A stretch of DNA of 64,000 bases from Bacteroidales bacterium (GCA_017521245.1 JAFXDI010000018.1:1-64000); one strand, 5' to 3'. Positions 46,704 to 56,731 are shown, counted from the first letter of the stretch. Translations and numbers: made by a program. The notes: generated by a model from the sequence alone, not told the origin.

Positions 46704-47609
46704 TTATCGAGTAACCTTAACAAATTGAGGAGGAATAGGTGTCTCAAACAACATATCCTGACGTGTGATAGGATGAACAAATCTCAACCGGAATGCATGT
46801 AAAGATAACCTTCCAAGAGGATTCTCTTTTGAACCATAACGTTTATCTCCAGCAATGGGGTGTCCGCTCTCCGACATATGAACACGAATTTGATTCTTCC
46901 TTCCAGTTGCCAGTTGTACCTCCACAAGAGATAATCTGCTATTTTTTTGTAAAGTTTTATATTTGGTTAATGCAAATTGACCATTTTCTTTATCAGATGT
47001 AGAGTAAACGTGATGCACGCTATTTTCTGCCAAATACGAAGATATTTCACCCTCAGCAGGATCAATATGCCCACTTATAACAGCCACGTATCTGCGATCA
47101 AGAACCATCTCATTCCATGAGCGTTGTAGCTTAAATTGCACCTCTTCTGATTTAGCAAACATAATCAGACCTGAGGTGTCGCGGTCTAAACGGTGAATAA
47201 CAAAAAGCTTAGCCGATGGATTATCCTCTTTTAGATAGTCACTCAAAATATGATAAGCAGTCTTCTCTTTAATTCTATCCGAAGATACAGAGAGTAAACC
47301 ATAACCTTTGTTAGCAACTATAATATATTCATCTTCATAGACAATTTTGATTCTGTTGTTTTTGAATACTTTAAATCCCTTCTCAAAGTTAATTAAAACC
47401 CTGTCGCCGGGAGCAAGAGGAGCATCAAATGCAGTTTCGGGGTTACCGTTAATTGCAACTTGTCGGTGCGACAACCAACTTTTTACAGTAGTTTTACTTT
47501 TGTCAGAATAAGTCTTAAATAGGTAACTAAGTAACGAATCAACCTCTGTTACAATTGTTGTGTTAGTTGTATTCTTAGGTTTTGCACCCTTATTCCTTTT
47601 TATTCTCAT
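46704..47609 (-). CDS. RluA-family pseudouridine synthase
   Basis: 301 aa. An S4 RNA-binding domain (about 30-85: SDKSKTTVKSWLSHRQVAIN) precedes the catalytic domain with HRLDRDTSGLIMFAK (catalytic Asp) and ATGRKNQIRVHMSESGHPIAGDKRYG. It isomerises uridines in rRNA or tRNA; the exact site is not readable. Confidence 0.94.
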   Translation of the reverse strand: MRIKRNKGAKPKNTTNTTIVTEVDSLLSYLFKTYSDKSKTTVKSWLSHRQVAINGNPETAFDAPLAPGDRVLINFEKGFKVFKNNRIKIVYEDEYIIVANKGYGLLSVSSDRIKEKTAYHILSDYLKEDNPSAKLFVIHRLDRDTSGLIMFAKSEEVQFKLQRSWNEMVLDRRYVAVISGHIDPAEGEISSYLAENSVHHVYSTSDKENGQFALTKYKTLQKNSRLSLVEVQLATGRKNQIRVHMSESGHPIAGDKRYGSKENPLGRLSLHAFRLRFVHPITRQDMLFETPIPPQFVKVTR

Positions 47610-47676
47610 TATATGAAAATTATAATTAAAAATTCAGTAGATTTTAAAGTTTTCTCCTGCCAAATGCAAACAGGGA

Positions 47677-47703
47677 GCATAACTAAACTTGTTTGAGTTA
47701 TGC
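47677..47703. other. Hairpin in the 408-bp gap before psd
   Basis: GCATAACTAAAC pairs with GTTTGAGTTATGC with one bulge and a short loop. No T run follows and no gene is visible between 47610 and 47900, so it is an unexplained structure or a weak terminator. Confidence 0.4.
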
Positions 47704-47901
47704 CGAGGTGTTGTCTATTTTCGCAGAAGTTATCTTCTGCAAAATTACAAAAAAATATGATAAGAGTAGTAAAAAATATATACTACATTAAAGATATCTA
47801 CTATAACTTTATTAATAGCATATTGTGATAATTTATTACTAAGCAAAAGTTGTTAAAATCAAATTTAAATTTTAAATATTTTTTTCAAAAATAGTTTCTT
47901 G

Positions 47902-47932
47902 TTGACAATTTAAAAAAAAATTATTACTTTTG
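47902..47932 (+). promoter_or_regulatory. Promoter of psd-pssA
   Basis: TTG at 47902-47904 and TACTTTTG at 47925-47932 spaced by 20 bp, a good match to the phylum consensus. The leader to psd is about 80 nt. Confidence 0.7.
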
Positions 47933-48017
47933 TTTTTGATATATATATTTACGACTAAGAGGTTTGTCCCTTTTATTAAGTAAATATATTTGTATAAACT
48001 GAAATTAACACAGAAAT

Positions 48018-48707
48018 ATGAGAGTAAAAATTCATAAAATTCATCGAGAAGGTAGGGGAATTTTAATAACATTGTTTTTGATATTGGCACTATTAAATGT
48101 TGCGTCTTATTATGTTATACAAACCCAGTGGATATTCATATTTCTTTTATCGTTTTCGGTATTGTTATTCTTAGTAGTTCTAAATTTCTTTCGATCTCCG
48201 CGAAGAGTATATCCGGGATATTTCAACGAAGAACGCGATGTAATAGCATCTGCCGATGGTGTTATTGTTGCAGTTGAGGAGGTAATGGAAAATGAATATT
48301 TCAAGGATAAAAGAATTCAAGTTTCAATTTTTATGAACTTGTTTAATGTTCATGCCAATTGGTTCCCTGTAGCAGGAAAAGTATTGCATGTAGGACATCA
48401 AAATGGCCGATTTATGTCAGCATACCTACCAAAGTCAAGTACTGAGAATGAACGTTCAACAATCGTGATAGAGATGCCAAATGGCGAACAGGTATTAGCA
48501 CGTCAAATAGCAGGTGCATGTGCAAGACGCATTGTTACATACGCCGAAGTTGGAGATGAGTGTTCAATAGATGAACACATGGGATTTATTAAATTTGGCT
48601 CAAGAGTAGATCTATTTCTCCCATTAAATACTGAGGTCTTTGTTAAAATAGGAGACAAGACAGTAGGAGGTATCACCAAAATAGCACAATTACCCTTTGT
48701 AGAATAA
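48018..48707 (+). CDS. psd: Phosphatidylserine decarboxylase, short form
   Basis: 229 aa. Converts phosphatidylserine to phosphatidylethanolamine. Two N-terminal membrane segments, then SADGVIVAVEEV and NLFNVHANWFPVAGKVLH. FGSRVDLFLP near the end contains the Gly-Ser where self-cleavage makes the pyruvoyl group. Short soluble-type length as in archaetidylserine decarboxylase-like enzymes. Followed 11 bp on by pssA. Confidence 0.93.
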   Translation: MRVKIHKIHREGRGILITLFLILALLNVASYYVIQTQWIFIFLLSFSVLLFLVVLNFFRSPRRVYPGYFNEERDVIASADGVIVAVEEVMENEYFKDKRIQVSIFMNLFNVHANWFPVAGKVLHVGHQNGRFMSAYLPKSSTENERSTIVIEMPNGEQVLARQIAGACARRIVTYAEVGDECSIDEHMGFIKFGSRVDLFLPLNTEVFVKIGDKTVGGITKIAQLPFVE

Positions 48708-48718
48708 TTCTTTAAAAT

Positions 48719-49450
48719 ATGATTTCGATAAAAAAACATATACCCAATAGTATTACATGCTTAAATCTATTGAGTGGTTGTTTGGCATGTATGTTTGCAT
48801 TTAAAGGATATGCAAACGCTCAATATGTATATCTTGCAGGAATGTTAATTTGTGCCGCAGCAGTATTTGACTTTTTAGATGGATTTGCTGCAAGATTACT
48901 AAAAGCATACTCTCCAATGGGCAAAGAACTTGACTCTTTGGCAGACTTAATAAGTTTTGGATTTGCACCGGGAGTAATATCAATGCAAATAGCAAATATT
49001 ATCATTCCTCCCACATATACCGAATGGTGGTTTGAGGCATTACCATATTTTGCATTTGCTATACCGGTTTTTGCAGGATTGCGATTAGCAAAATTTAATA
49101 TTGATACTCGCCAAACAACTTCGTTTATAGGTTTGCCAGTACCTGCAAATGCACTATTTTGGATCGGATTATACACCCTAACTGCAAAATACGAATGGAT
49201 GGAGTGTATATATTTATGGGTAGCAATGGTTATCTTGTTCTCGTATATGATGATTTCAGAGATACCGATGTTCTCACTTAAATTTTCAAACTTAAAGTTA
49301 AAAGAGAATCTCGTTAGATATATACTTATAGTAGCTACAATATTATTTGTCGTATTTATGGGTTATGCAGGTTTGGCGCCAACAATTCTCTTCTATATCA
49401 TCCTATCAATAGTCCAAAACAGTATATCAAAGAGACAAACTGCTATATAA
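48719..49450 (+). CDS. pssA: CDP-diacylglycerol-serine O-phosphatidyltransferase
   Basis: 243 aa, about 7 membrane segments. Makes phosphatidylserine from CDP-DAG and serine, the substrate of psd. The CDP-alcohol phosphotransferase motif DG-x2-AR-x8-G-x3-D-x3-D is complete as DFLDGFAARLLKAYSPMGKE and LDSLAD. Together with psd it forms the phosphatidylethanolamine pathway. Confidence 0.95.
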   Translation: MISIKKHIPNSITCLNLLSGCLACMFAFKGYANAQYVYLAGMLICAAAVFDFLDGFAARLLKAYSPMGKELDSLADLISFGFAPGVISMQIANIIIPPTYTEWWFEALPYFAFAIPVFAGLRLAKFNIDTRQTTSFIGLPVPANALFWIGLYTLTAKYEWMECIYLWVAMVILFSYMMISEIPMFSLKFSNLKLKENLVRYILIVATILFVVFMGYAGLAPTILFYIILSIVQNSISKRQTAI

Positions 49451-49527
49451 TCACAGGCATACTTTTTGAATAATATTTTGTGGATTGATTAAACGGAAAA
49501 ATTTCGTTAACATAAAGTTGAAAAGAG

Positions 49528-49761
49528 ATGCATATATTATTATTGTGGATACTAATACCAATCCTTATCGTTCTTTTTATTGTATTAATGATCGCAGGGA
49601 ATGTAATAAGGTTTATATTTAGTGGATTCAGATTTAAAAGAAAAAATAAGAATACAAATAACCCAGAAGGAAGAACATATACCTCCTTTGAAAAGAGATC
49701 AAAAGTCTTTGGAGCAAATGAAGGAGAGTATGTCGATTTTGAAGAGATTAAAGATAAATAA
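49528..49761 (+). CDS. DUF4834 family small membrane protein
   Basis: 77 aa. One N-terminal membrane helix (LLLWILIPILIVLFIVLMIA) and a basic then acidic tail ending YVDFEEIKDK. It is a short protein of unknown function found beside lipid or division genes in Bacteroidota. 77 bp after pssA, probably in the same operon. Confidence 0.75.
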   Translation: MHILLLWILIPILIVLFIVLMIAGNVIRFIFSGFRFKRKNKNTNNPEGRTYTSFEKRSKVFGANEGEYVDFEEIKDK

Positions 49762-49856
49762 CCTCTTATAGTTGATGAAACTGACATAATGTCATATTGT
49801 AAATATAATACTATATAATTATTTATAAAAAGGATATATAATTAAAATAATTTACT

Positions 49857-50006
49857 TATCTTTGCAAAAGATTAATAATGATAATGAAATTGACACAAAT
49901 ACATACACATCATCACCATCTTAACTCATAAATGAGGTAAGCTCTATGGTATGTGTATATATACTAATAAAACAGATAGGCTTACTTAGGTAAGCCTATT
50001 TTATTA
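49857..50006 (+). promoter_or_regulatory. Histidine attenuator (promoter, leader peptide, terminator)
   Basis: The -7 box TATCTTTG is at 49857-49864. After the His-rich leader peptide, ATAGGCTTAC (49976-49985), TTAG and GTAAGCCTAT (49990-49999) form a terminator followed by TTTTA. GGTAAGC at 49936-49942 can pair with GCTTAC of the terminator left arm as antiterminator, and ATACACAT within the His codons can pair with ATGTGTAT near 49951. This is classic ribosome-mediated attenuation: ribosomes stalling on His codons favour the antiterminator and hisG expression. Confidence 0.85.
49878..49931 (+). CDS. His leader peptide
   Basis: Reads MIMKLTQIHTHHHHLNS, 17 aa with five His codons, four of them consecutive, then TAA. 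An internal ATG at 49884 is an alternative start. The transcript probably begins close to the start codon, so little 5' leader exists. It is too short and too His-rich for anything but a leader peptide. Confidence 0.88.
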   Translation: MIMKLTQIHTHHHHLNS

Positions 50007-50046
50007 TCAGATAAATGAAAATAAAATTAATTAAATACATACAGAT

Positions 50047-50898
50047 ATGTTAAGAATTGCAGTACAATCAAAAGGACGTCTTTATGACGAAACAATGGAG
50101 CTATTAGCGGAATCAGGAATAAAATTCTCATCATCAAAAAGAACATTGTTAGTTCCATCTCGTAAATTTCCAATGGAGGCACTTTTCCTTCGTGACGATG
50201 ATATCCCAGAGTCAGTAGCATCAGGAATAGCAGATATAGGAATTGTAGGATTAAATGAATATTTAGAGAAGGCAAAAGATGCTGATATAGTAAAGAATTT
50301 AGGATTTAGTAAATGCCGTTTGTCATTGGCAATACCCAAAGATGTTGATTATAAAGGTATCGAGTGGTTTAATGGAAAGAAAATAGCAACATCATACCCG
50401 GTAATACTACAAAAGTTCTTAAACGAAAAAGGCATTACAGCCGATATTCATGTTATTACAGGATCGGTTGAAATTGCACCGGGTATCGGATTAGCAGATG
50501 CAATATTTGATATAGTAAGTTCAGGAAGCACATTGGTAAGCAATCATCTAAAAGAGGTAGAGATTATAATTGAATCTGATGCAGTATTAATTGCCAACAA
50601 GAAACTTTCAGCCGAGAAGAGAGAGATTCTTGATGAGTTATTGTTCCGTATTGAGGCAGTACAAGCAGCAGAAGACAAAAAATATGTATTAATGAACGTA
50701 CCAAATGCCTCATTAGATAAAGTATTAGAGGTATTACCCGGAATAAAAAGTCCAACAGTTACACCACTTGCAAACTCAGAGTGGAGTTCAGTAAGTACAG
50801 TATTACCCGAGAAAATATTCTGGGAGATAATAAACAAACTAAAAGCATCGGGAGCAGAAGGAATACTTGTTCTTGATATAGAAAAAATGGTATTATAA
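50047..50898 (+). CDS. hisG: ATP phosphoribosyltransferase, long form
   Basis: 283 aa. First enzyme of histidine synthesis (ATP + PRPP). LRIAVQSKGRLYDETMELL, SGIADIGIVGLNE and the PRPP-loop-like segment identify it. The C-terminal PII-like regulatory domain (about 210-283) marks the long form with direct histidine feedback, so no HisZ partner is needed. First gene of hisGDCB under the attenuator. Confidence 0.97.
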   Translation: MLRIAVQSKGRLYDETMELLAESGIKFSSSKRTLLVPSRKFPMEALFLRDDDIPESVASGIADIGIVGLNEYLEKAKDADIVKNLGFSKCRLSLAIPKDVDYKGIEWFNGKKIATSYPVILQKFLNEKGITADIHVITGSVEIAPGIGLADAIFDIVSSGSTLVSNHLKEVEIIIESDAVLIANKKLSAEKREILDELLFRIEAVQAAEDKKYVLMNVPNASLDKVLEVLPGIKSPTVTPLANSEWSSVSTVLPEKIFWEIINKLKASGAEGILVLDIEKMVL

Positions 50899-50900
50899 TT

Positions 50901-52178
50901 ATGAAGATTATAAACAACCCACCCCGCCAAGATTGGAAAGAGTTGACTCGCCGTCCAGAGTTGGACACAATAAGCCTTCATGGAATTGTTGGGGAGATAT
51001 TATCCGAAATTAAGAAACAAGGTAATAGTGCAGTACGCAAATATGTTGCTAAGTTTCAGGGAGTAGAACTTGATGATTTTGCTGTAACCAGAGAAGAGTT
51101 TGAGGAGGCAGAGCAACAAGTTGCACCCGAACTCAAAGCCGCTATATTAAAGGCAAAAGAGAATATCGAACATTTTCACGCTGCACAAAAATTTGGTGGA
51201 GTAAAAGTTGAGACAACACCAGGCGTTGTGTGTTGGCAAAAGAGTGTGCCTATTGATAGAGTAGGACTATATGTTCCTGGAGGAACAGCACCACTATTCT
51301 CAACAGTATTGATGTTGGCACTACCCGCAAAAATAGCAGGATGCGAAAATATAATAATGTGTTCGCCTTGTAATAAAGAGGGTAAAGTAAATCCGGCAAC
51401 ACTCTATGCCGCAAAAGTTGCAGGAGTAACTAATTTCTATAAATTAGGAGGAGTACAGGCCATAGGAGCAATGGCATACGGAACAGAAACAATACCAAAT
51501 GTATATAAGATATTCGGTCCGGGAAATCAATATGTAACTGCTGCTAAGCAATTGGTAAGTCTAAGTGGAGTAGGAATAGATATGCCGGCAGGACCATCAG
51601 AGGTTGAGATACTTGCCGATGAAACAGCAAATCCACAATATGTAGCATCCGACTTCTTATCACAAGCCGAGCATGGAGTTGATAGTCAATCAATCTTGGT
51701 AACAACCGATAATACTTTGGCAGAAAAAGTATTAGTTGCAATAGAGGAGCAAAAAGAGTTGTTGCCACGTAAAGATATTGTAGAACAATCACTTCAAAAC
51801 AGTTTGGTATTTGTTTTTGATAATATTACAGATGCAATTGATTTTACAAACGAGTATGCACCTGAACACCTTATAATCTCTTGTAAAGATTATAATGCAA
51901 TAGGCGAAAAGATTAAAAATGCAGGCTCTGTATTTTTAGGACCATATACCCCTGAGAGCGCAGGAGACTATGCCTCAGGAACAAACCACACACTGCCAAC
52001 AAGTGGTTATGCAAAAGGATATAACGGAGTAAATTTAGATAGTTTTAATCGTAAGATAACCTATCAAGAGATTACACAAGAAGGCCTAAAGAACTTAGGA
52101 GCAACCATTGAGATTATGGCAGCAAACGAAAGTTTGGATGCTCATAAAAATGCTGTATCAATAAGGTTAAAAGATTAA
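50901..52178 (+). CDS. hisD: Histidinol dehydrogenase
   Basis: 425 aa, usual length. NAD-dependent oxidation of histidinol to histidine, zinc enzyme. PGGTAPLFSTVLMLALPAKIAG, IFGPGNQYVTAAKQLVS and the GPSEVEILADE segment (with SQAEHGVDSQSILVT and TSGYAKGYNGVNLDSFNRK) are conserved. 2 bp after hisG. Confidence 0.97.
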   Translation: MKIINNPPRQDWKELTRRPELDTISLHGIVGEILSEIKKQGNSAVRKYVAKFQGVELDDFAVTREEFEEAEQQVAPELKAAILKAKENIEHFHAAQKFGGVKVETTPGVVCWQKSVPIDRVGLYVPGGTAPLFSTVLMLALPAKIAGCENIIMCSPCNKEGKVNPATLYAAKVAGVTNFYKLGGVQAIGAMAYGTETIPNVYKIFGPGNQYVTAAKQLVSLSGVGIDMPAGPSEVEILADETANPQYVASDFLSQAEHGVDSQSILVTTDNTLAEKVLVAIEEQKELLPRKDIVEQSLQNSLVFVFDNITDAIDFTNEYAPEHLIISCKDYNAIGEKIKNAGSVFLGPYTPESAGDYASGTNHTLPTSGYAKGYNGVNLDSFNRKITYQEITQEGLKNLGATIEIMAANESLDAHKNAVSIRLKD

Positions 52179-52181
52179 GCA

Positions 52182-53219
52182 ATGAAAGAACTAAAAACAT
52201 TAGTACGCAAGAATATATATAGTTTAAAGCCCTATTCATCTGCACGAAACGAGTTTAAGGGAGAGGCTTCAATATTTATCGATGCCAACGAAAATCCATA
52301 CGATACACCATATAACAGATACCCCGATCCATTACAACTGCAAGTAAAGGATAAGATCTCAAAATTAAAAGGAGTAGCAGTTGAAAATATATTCTTGGGA
52401 GTAGGAAGTGACGAGCCAATCGATTTGTTATATCGTATCTTTTGTGAGCCACAAACCGACAATGTAGTATCACTTGAACCAACTTACGGAATGTATTCAG
52501 TATGTGCCGATATAAACAACGTAGAGTATCGCAAAGTATCACTAAAAGCAGACTATCAATTTAGTGCTGAAGATTTACTATCAGCCACCGATGAAAATAG
52601 CAAGATAATATGGCTATGCTCTCCAAACAATCCAACAGGAAATGCACTAAACCCAATAGAGGTAGAAAAAGTATTGCAAAACTTTCAAGGTATAGTAGTA
52701 TTAGATGAAGCGTACATCGATTTCTCATCGCAACCATCCTATCTGCAAAAACTAAAAGAGTACCCCAATATGGTTGTGTTACAAACATTCTCAAAAGCGT
52801 GGGGCAGTGCAGGAGTACGTTTGGGAATGGCATTTGCATCACCCGATATAATATCAATATTCAACAAAGTAAAATACCCATATAACGTAAACATATTAAC
52901 ACAACGTTATGCCATAAAATTGTTGGATAATTTTGCATCAGTTGAAAAAAAGGTAAACGAGATACTTAAGAACAGAGATAAACTTGTAAAATCACTCTCA
53001 AAAGTAAAGTGTATAACAGAGATATACCCAACCGATGCAAACTTTGTGCTCGTAAAAACAACCGATGCCGATGCAATATACAACTATCTTATAAATAAAG
53101 GAATAGTAGCCCGTAATCGTAATGGAATAACCTTATGCGATAACTGTATAAGAATAACAGTCGGGACAGCCGTAGAGAACAAGCAAGTAATATCGGCATT
53201 AAAATCATACAAAAAATAG
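52182..53219 (+). CDS. hisC: Histidinol-phosphate aminotransferase
   Basis: 345 aa. PLP-dependent class I/II aminotransferase. [23 protein letters not shown] and [20 protein letters not shown], with the PLP lysine in SKAWG, are visible. 3 bp after hisD. Confidence 0.96.
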   Translation: MKELKTLVRKNIYSLKPYSSARNEFKGEASIFIDANENPYDTPYNRYPDPLQLQVKDKISKLKGVAVENIFLGVGSDEPIDLLYRIFCEPQTDNVVSLEPTYGMYSVCADINNVEYRKVSLKADYQFSAEDLLSATDENSKIIWLCSPNNPTGNALNPIEVEKVLQNFQGIVVLDEAYIDFSSQPSYLQKLKEYPNMVVLQTFSKAWGSAGVRLGMAFASPDIISIFNKVKYPYNVNILTQRYAIKLLDNFASVEKKVNEILKNRDKLVKSLSKVKCITEIYPTDANFVLVKTTDADAIYNYLINKGIVARNRNGITLCDNCIRITVGTAVENKQVISALKSYKK

Positions 53220-53228
53220 ACACCCTAT

Positions 53229-54359
53229 ATGAAGAAAGCACTATTCATTGATCGCGACGGAACATTAGTAGTAGAGCCACCCGTTGATTATCAATTAGAC
53301 TCGCTCGAGAAACTTGAGTTTATGCCCAAAGTATTTCGTAATCTGTCGTTAATCAGAGAACGATTAGATTATGAATTTGTAATAGTCTCAAACCAAGACG
53401 GATTAGGAACAGACTCATTCCCAACAGAAACATTCCTGCCCCCACAAAATAAAATGTTACAAGCATTTAAAAATGAAGGAGTAGAGTTTGAAGATATATT
53501 AATAGACCCCTCGTTCCCACATGAAAACAAACCAACCCGAAAACCCGGAACAGGAATGATGGGAAAATATATGACAGGAGAGTACAACCTTGCTGAGTCT
53601 TATGTAATAGGTGATAGAGTAACAGATGTAATGCTTGCCAAAAATCTTGGAGCAAAAGCAATACTATTAGCACCAACAAAAGAGGAGGGAGAAGTAAAAC
53701 TAAAAGAGAAAAATCTCGAGGAGGTATGTTCACTTGTAGCAACATCGTGGGATCAAATATCAGCCTACCTGATAGCAGGAGAGCGAGTAGTAGAAGTCTC
53801 TCGAAAAACATCTGAAACAGACATATATGTAAAGATAAATCTTGATGGAACAGGCAAGAGTAGTGTATCAACAGGACTATCATTCTTTGACCATATGCTC
53901 GACCAACTCGGACGCCATTCAGGAATGGATGTAACCATAGTTACAAAAGGAGATTTGAATGTAGATGAACACCACACAATTGAAGATACAGGAATAGCAA
54001 TAGGAGAGGCACTTCGCAAAGCACTTGGCGATAAACGAGGAATAAACCGCTATGGCTTTTATCTCCCAATGGACGACTCATTATGTAGTGTAGCCCTCGA
54101 TTTTGGCGGACGTGCTTGGCTAGTATGGAATGCCGAATTTAAACGCGAGTATGTAGGGGATATGCCAACCGAGATGTTTATGCACTTCTTCAAATCCTTG
54201 TCCGATTCAGCCGCAATGAACCTCAACATAAAAGCCGAAGGAGTAAACGAACATCACAAAATAGAGGGAATCTTCAAAGCCTTTGCACGAGCAATAAAAA
54301 TGGCAATCACTCGTGATGTATTAAACGGAGTAATCCCCTCATCAAAAGGAGTGATTTAG
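53229..54359 (+). CDS. hisB: Bifunctional histidinol-phosphatase / imidazoleglycerol-phosphate dehydratase
   Basis: 376 aa fusion. The N-terminal HAD phosphatase (about 1-170) has [13 protein letters not shown] (nucleophile Asp) and [14 protein letters not shown]. The C-terminal dehydratase (about 185-376) has the two metal-binding repeats [14 protein letters not shown] and [16 protein letters not shown]. Last gene in this four-gene block; hisH, hisA, hisF and hisI are not in the window and must be elsewhere. Confidence 0.97.
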   Translation: MKKALFIDRDGTLVVEPPVDYQLDSLEKLEFMPKVFRNLSLIRERLDYEFVIVSNQDGLGTDSFPTETFLPPQNKMLQAFKNEGVEFEDILIDPSFPHENKPTRKPGTGMMGKYMTGEYNLAESYVIGDRVTDVMLAKNLGAKAILLAPTKEEGEVKLKEKNLEEVCSLVATSWDQISAYLIAGERVVEVSRKTSETDIYVKINLDGTGKSSVSTGLSFFDHMLDQLGRHSGMDVTIVTKGDLNVDEHHTIEDTGIAIGEALRKALGDKRGINRYGFYLPMDDSLCSVALDFGGRAWLVWNAEFKREYVGDMPTEMFMHFFKSLSDSAAMNLNIKAEGVNEHHKIEGIFKAFARAIKMAITRDVLNGVIPSSKGVI

Positions 54360-54390
54360 GATTTATAAGATATATACTATTAAAATAATG

Positions 54391-54418
54391 AATGGGCTTA
54401 CATCATTGTAAGCCCATT
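54391..54418. terminator. Hairpin after hisB
   Basis: AATGGGCTTAC and GTAAGCCCATT pair perfectly around ATCATT. T tails are weak on both strands. It lies between convergent hisB and the SGNH gene and shares the GGCTTAC/GTAAGCC core with the his attenuator. Confidence 0.65.
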
Positions 54419-54458
54419 CATATTATATAAATTAAATTATCAATGTTAGAACAATATT

Positions 54459-56372
54459 TTACAAAATTACTTTTTGAGCATTATTTTCAGTTACTACAAT
54501 GTATATACCTTTAGGTAAAGTTATTTGAGTAGAGCCATCTACATATATATCTTTAATAACTTGTCCCGAAAGATTTACAATGCGTAAATTGCCATAGTAA
54601 TCGTTCATCTCTATTTTGTTACCAGCAATAACCTTAATGTTGTTAGTTGATATTTTCTCCTCTTCAACTCCTGTAAAATCACACTCTATAAAGTTAGTAA
54701 AGGTTTTCCATCCATAGGCAGATTTATAAGCATTAATTGAACCAATAGGTATGTATACGGGAATAGATTTATTTACGTTATAAAATACATTTTCATCTTT
54801 AATTACTGGAGGTAAAGAGGATAATAGACTTATTTCTTTTAAATTTTTACAATAATAAAATGCGCCTGTATCTATTAATGATATTGATTTGCCTATTATT
54901 ATTGAGTTTAAAGATGAGTTAAATTCCCATTTATTAATAATTGTATCACTATTTGAAATAATATGATTGTATGGTAAAGCTAAAGCCCCACTCAACAAGT
55001 TTGCCATACGTTGAAATCCCCTCTCGTTTAGATGCAATCCATCGAGGGTATATATTCCTCGATTTACAAGTGTGGGTCTTCCTGTTGCCGTGTTGTAATC
55101 AAAATCTTGATTATAGTATGGTTCTTTGTCCCAATCAATGCCTAACTCCGAGAACATATCGATACAGGGCAAATTGTTTTTATTGGCACACTCTACTATG
55201 GCGTTGCGTTTATTAAGCCAATTCTGCGGGTTGTTATACTCTGTAAACTGCCAACCCTCTCGATGTTGCGAGGGGAATGTCCCTACCACTATATAGGGGA
55301 AACGTTTATCCTCTTTTCTAGAGTTATTTACATTGTAATACTCCGATTTGAGCTTTCGCAATACATAATCGAGCGATTGTATAAAGAGGTAATCTTTACT
55401 GCTGGCTTCGCTATTGCTCCACTCTTCGCTTAATGGAATCTCCTCTACTAATGGTTGGCTTGATACAGCTCCGAATGTTCCTACATTATCTCCCTTGTCG
55501 TTGCCACCAACCATTATATATATAATATCGGCATTGAGAGATTTTATCTTATTATAGTAATCGGTACTGGCTAATTGTTTTGCATTCCAACCAGGATTGC
55601 CTGCGTTTAGCACCTCTGCTCCTGTATATCTCTCTAACCACTCTTTAAACCATGGATAGCTATCGGAACATAGGCTTGCTCCATATAGGGCAATTCTATT
55701 CTCGGGAGTTAAATTGAATGTGGCTTTTGCTTCAATCTTTATTGGCAGACTACTCTCTTTCTCCTTTATATACTCTTTTATTTGTGGCGAAGAGTTAATA
55801 TCGTATGCCGACTGCAAAACATTTCGTGGATAGAAATTTATACTTGTGCCTTGCGTCATCAATTCCCAATCGATTACTGCATATAGTTTTAGCTTGTAAT
55901 TAAAAGATTTATACTCTACTCCGTTCTCCTCATAAAGGACATTGGTTAGTGTTAATGTTTCATCTATAACACCGTTCTTCTCCTCCGATAGGGTAAAAAA
56001 GAGAATTGAATCTTTTGTATATTGAACATTACCTGCTGCATCGCGAATAATATAGTTCTTTCCATCGCGTGTTTCGTATAATGGAGTGTTTATATAAAAG
56101 ACCAAATTCCAAAAGTTTTGACCTGTTGCTGATGATACCCTATTACGAGTGATAGACATTATTCTTAAATTCACACTATTGGCAGGTATATCTTCTAAAT
56201 AGGTATTTACATTTTTGCCCTCTTGCAATTGGTAGATTTTATTCTCAAAAGAGGAGATATACAACTCTTTAAACAGATTTGAATTCTTATTTGAGTCAAT
56301 GAATTTTATTGGTTCTAATGCATTTAAATTATAGGAAATAATAAAAAGCGATATAATAAATATTCTTCTCAT
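54459..56372 (-). CDS. Secreted SGNH/GDSL-family hydrolase with T9SS sorting domain
   Basis: 637 aa. Signal peptide 1-18. A beta-sandwich-like N-terminal region leads to an SGNH hydrolase domain (about 225-480). LYGASLCS has Ser233 in the nucleophile position, with Ala instead of Asp in the usual GDS. YIMVGGNDKG is the Asn block and LDGLHLNERG holds the Asp-x-x-His. A leucine-rich-repeat-like stretch (about 490-570: DTGAFYYCKNLKEISLLSSL) and a T9SS C-terminal domain (VNLSGQVIKDI, LPKGIYIV) complete it. Likely an esterase acting on surface or dietary glycans. Confidence 0.85.
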   Translation of the reverse strand: MRRIFIISLFIISYNLNALEPIKFIDSNKNSNLFKELYISSFENKIYQLQEGKNVNTYLEDIPANSVNLRIMSITRNRVSSATGQNFWNLVFYINTPLYETRDGKNYIIRDAAGNVQYTKDSILFFTLSEEKNGVIDETLTLTNVLYEENGVEYKSFNYKLKLYAVIDWELMTQGTSINFYPRNVLQSAYDINSSPQIKEYIKEKESSLPIKIEAKATFNLTPENRIALYGASLCSDSYPWFKEWLERYTGAEVLNAGNPGWNAKQLASTDYYNKIKSLNADIIYIMVGGNDKGDNVGTFGAVSSQPLVEEIPLSEEWSNSEASSKDYLFIQSLDYVLRKLKSEYYNVNNSRKEDKRFPYIVVGTFPSQHREGWQFTEYNNPQNWLNKRNAIVECANKNNLPCIDMFSELGIDWDKEPYYNQDFDYNTATGRPTLVNRGIYTLDGLHLNERGFQRMANLLSGALALPYNHIISNSDTIINKWEFNSSLNSIIIGKSISLIDTGAFYYCKNLKEISLLSSLPPVIKDENVFYNVNKSIPVYIPIGSINAYKSAYGWKTFTNFIECDFTGVEEEKISTNNIKVIAGNKIEMNDYYGNLRIVNLSGQVIKDIYVDGSTQITLPKGIYIVVTENNAQKVIL

Positions 56373-56496
56373 ATCATTATTTTAAAATATAGTAGCTTAT
56401 TCATGTCCTATATATAAATCTGATATTATGATAAACAACTACATTCTCAAATACTATTTAAGAAGTATATTTGTTTTATTCTTTTCAGTCTTATTT

Positions 56497-56731
56497 ATTA
56501 AGTCGGCAAACTTTAGATATAACAGAATAAAGACTACAATGTTCATATTAACTACTTATAAATCTATAAATGAATTGTGCACAAAAAAATACGGACTTCT
56601 GATTTATTTCCCATATCTAGGTGTTTGCCGCAACCCGACCGATAGAAATAACCAAAAGCCCGTACGAAATAGTACGAGCATCTTCGCTATTATTCATATC
56701 GGTCAATTAAGTCGGCAAACTTTAGATATGG
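56497..56731. repeat. Direct repeat and 121-bp imperfect palindrome
   Basis: ATTAAGTCGGCAAACTTTAGATAT (24 bp, given here as ATTAAGTCGGCAAACTTTAG plus ATAT) occurs identically at 56497-56520 and 56706-56729. A third, inverted, diverged copy is at 56613-56630. The segment 56611-56731 begins CCATATCT and ends AGATATGG and is an imperfect inverted repeat around CGTAC...GTACG (56661-56676). It may be a small non-autonomous mobile element or a structured RNA. The rest of the 573-bp gap shows no convincing gene. Confidence 0.75.
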
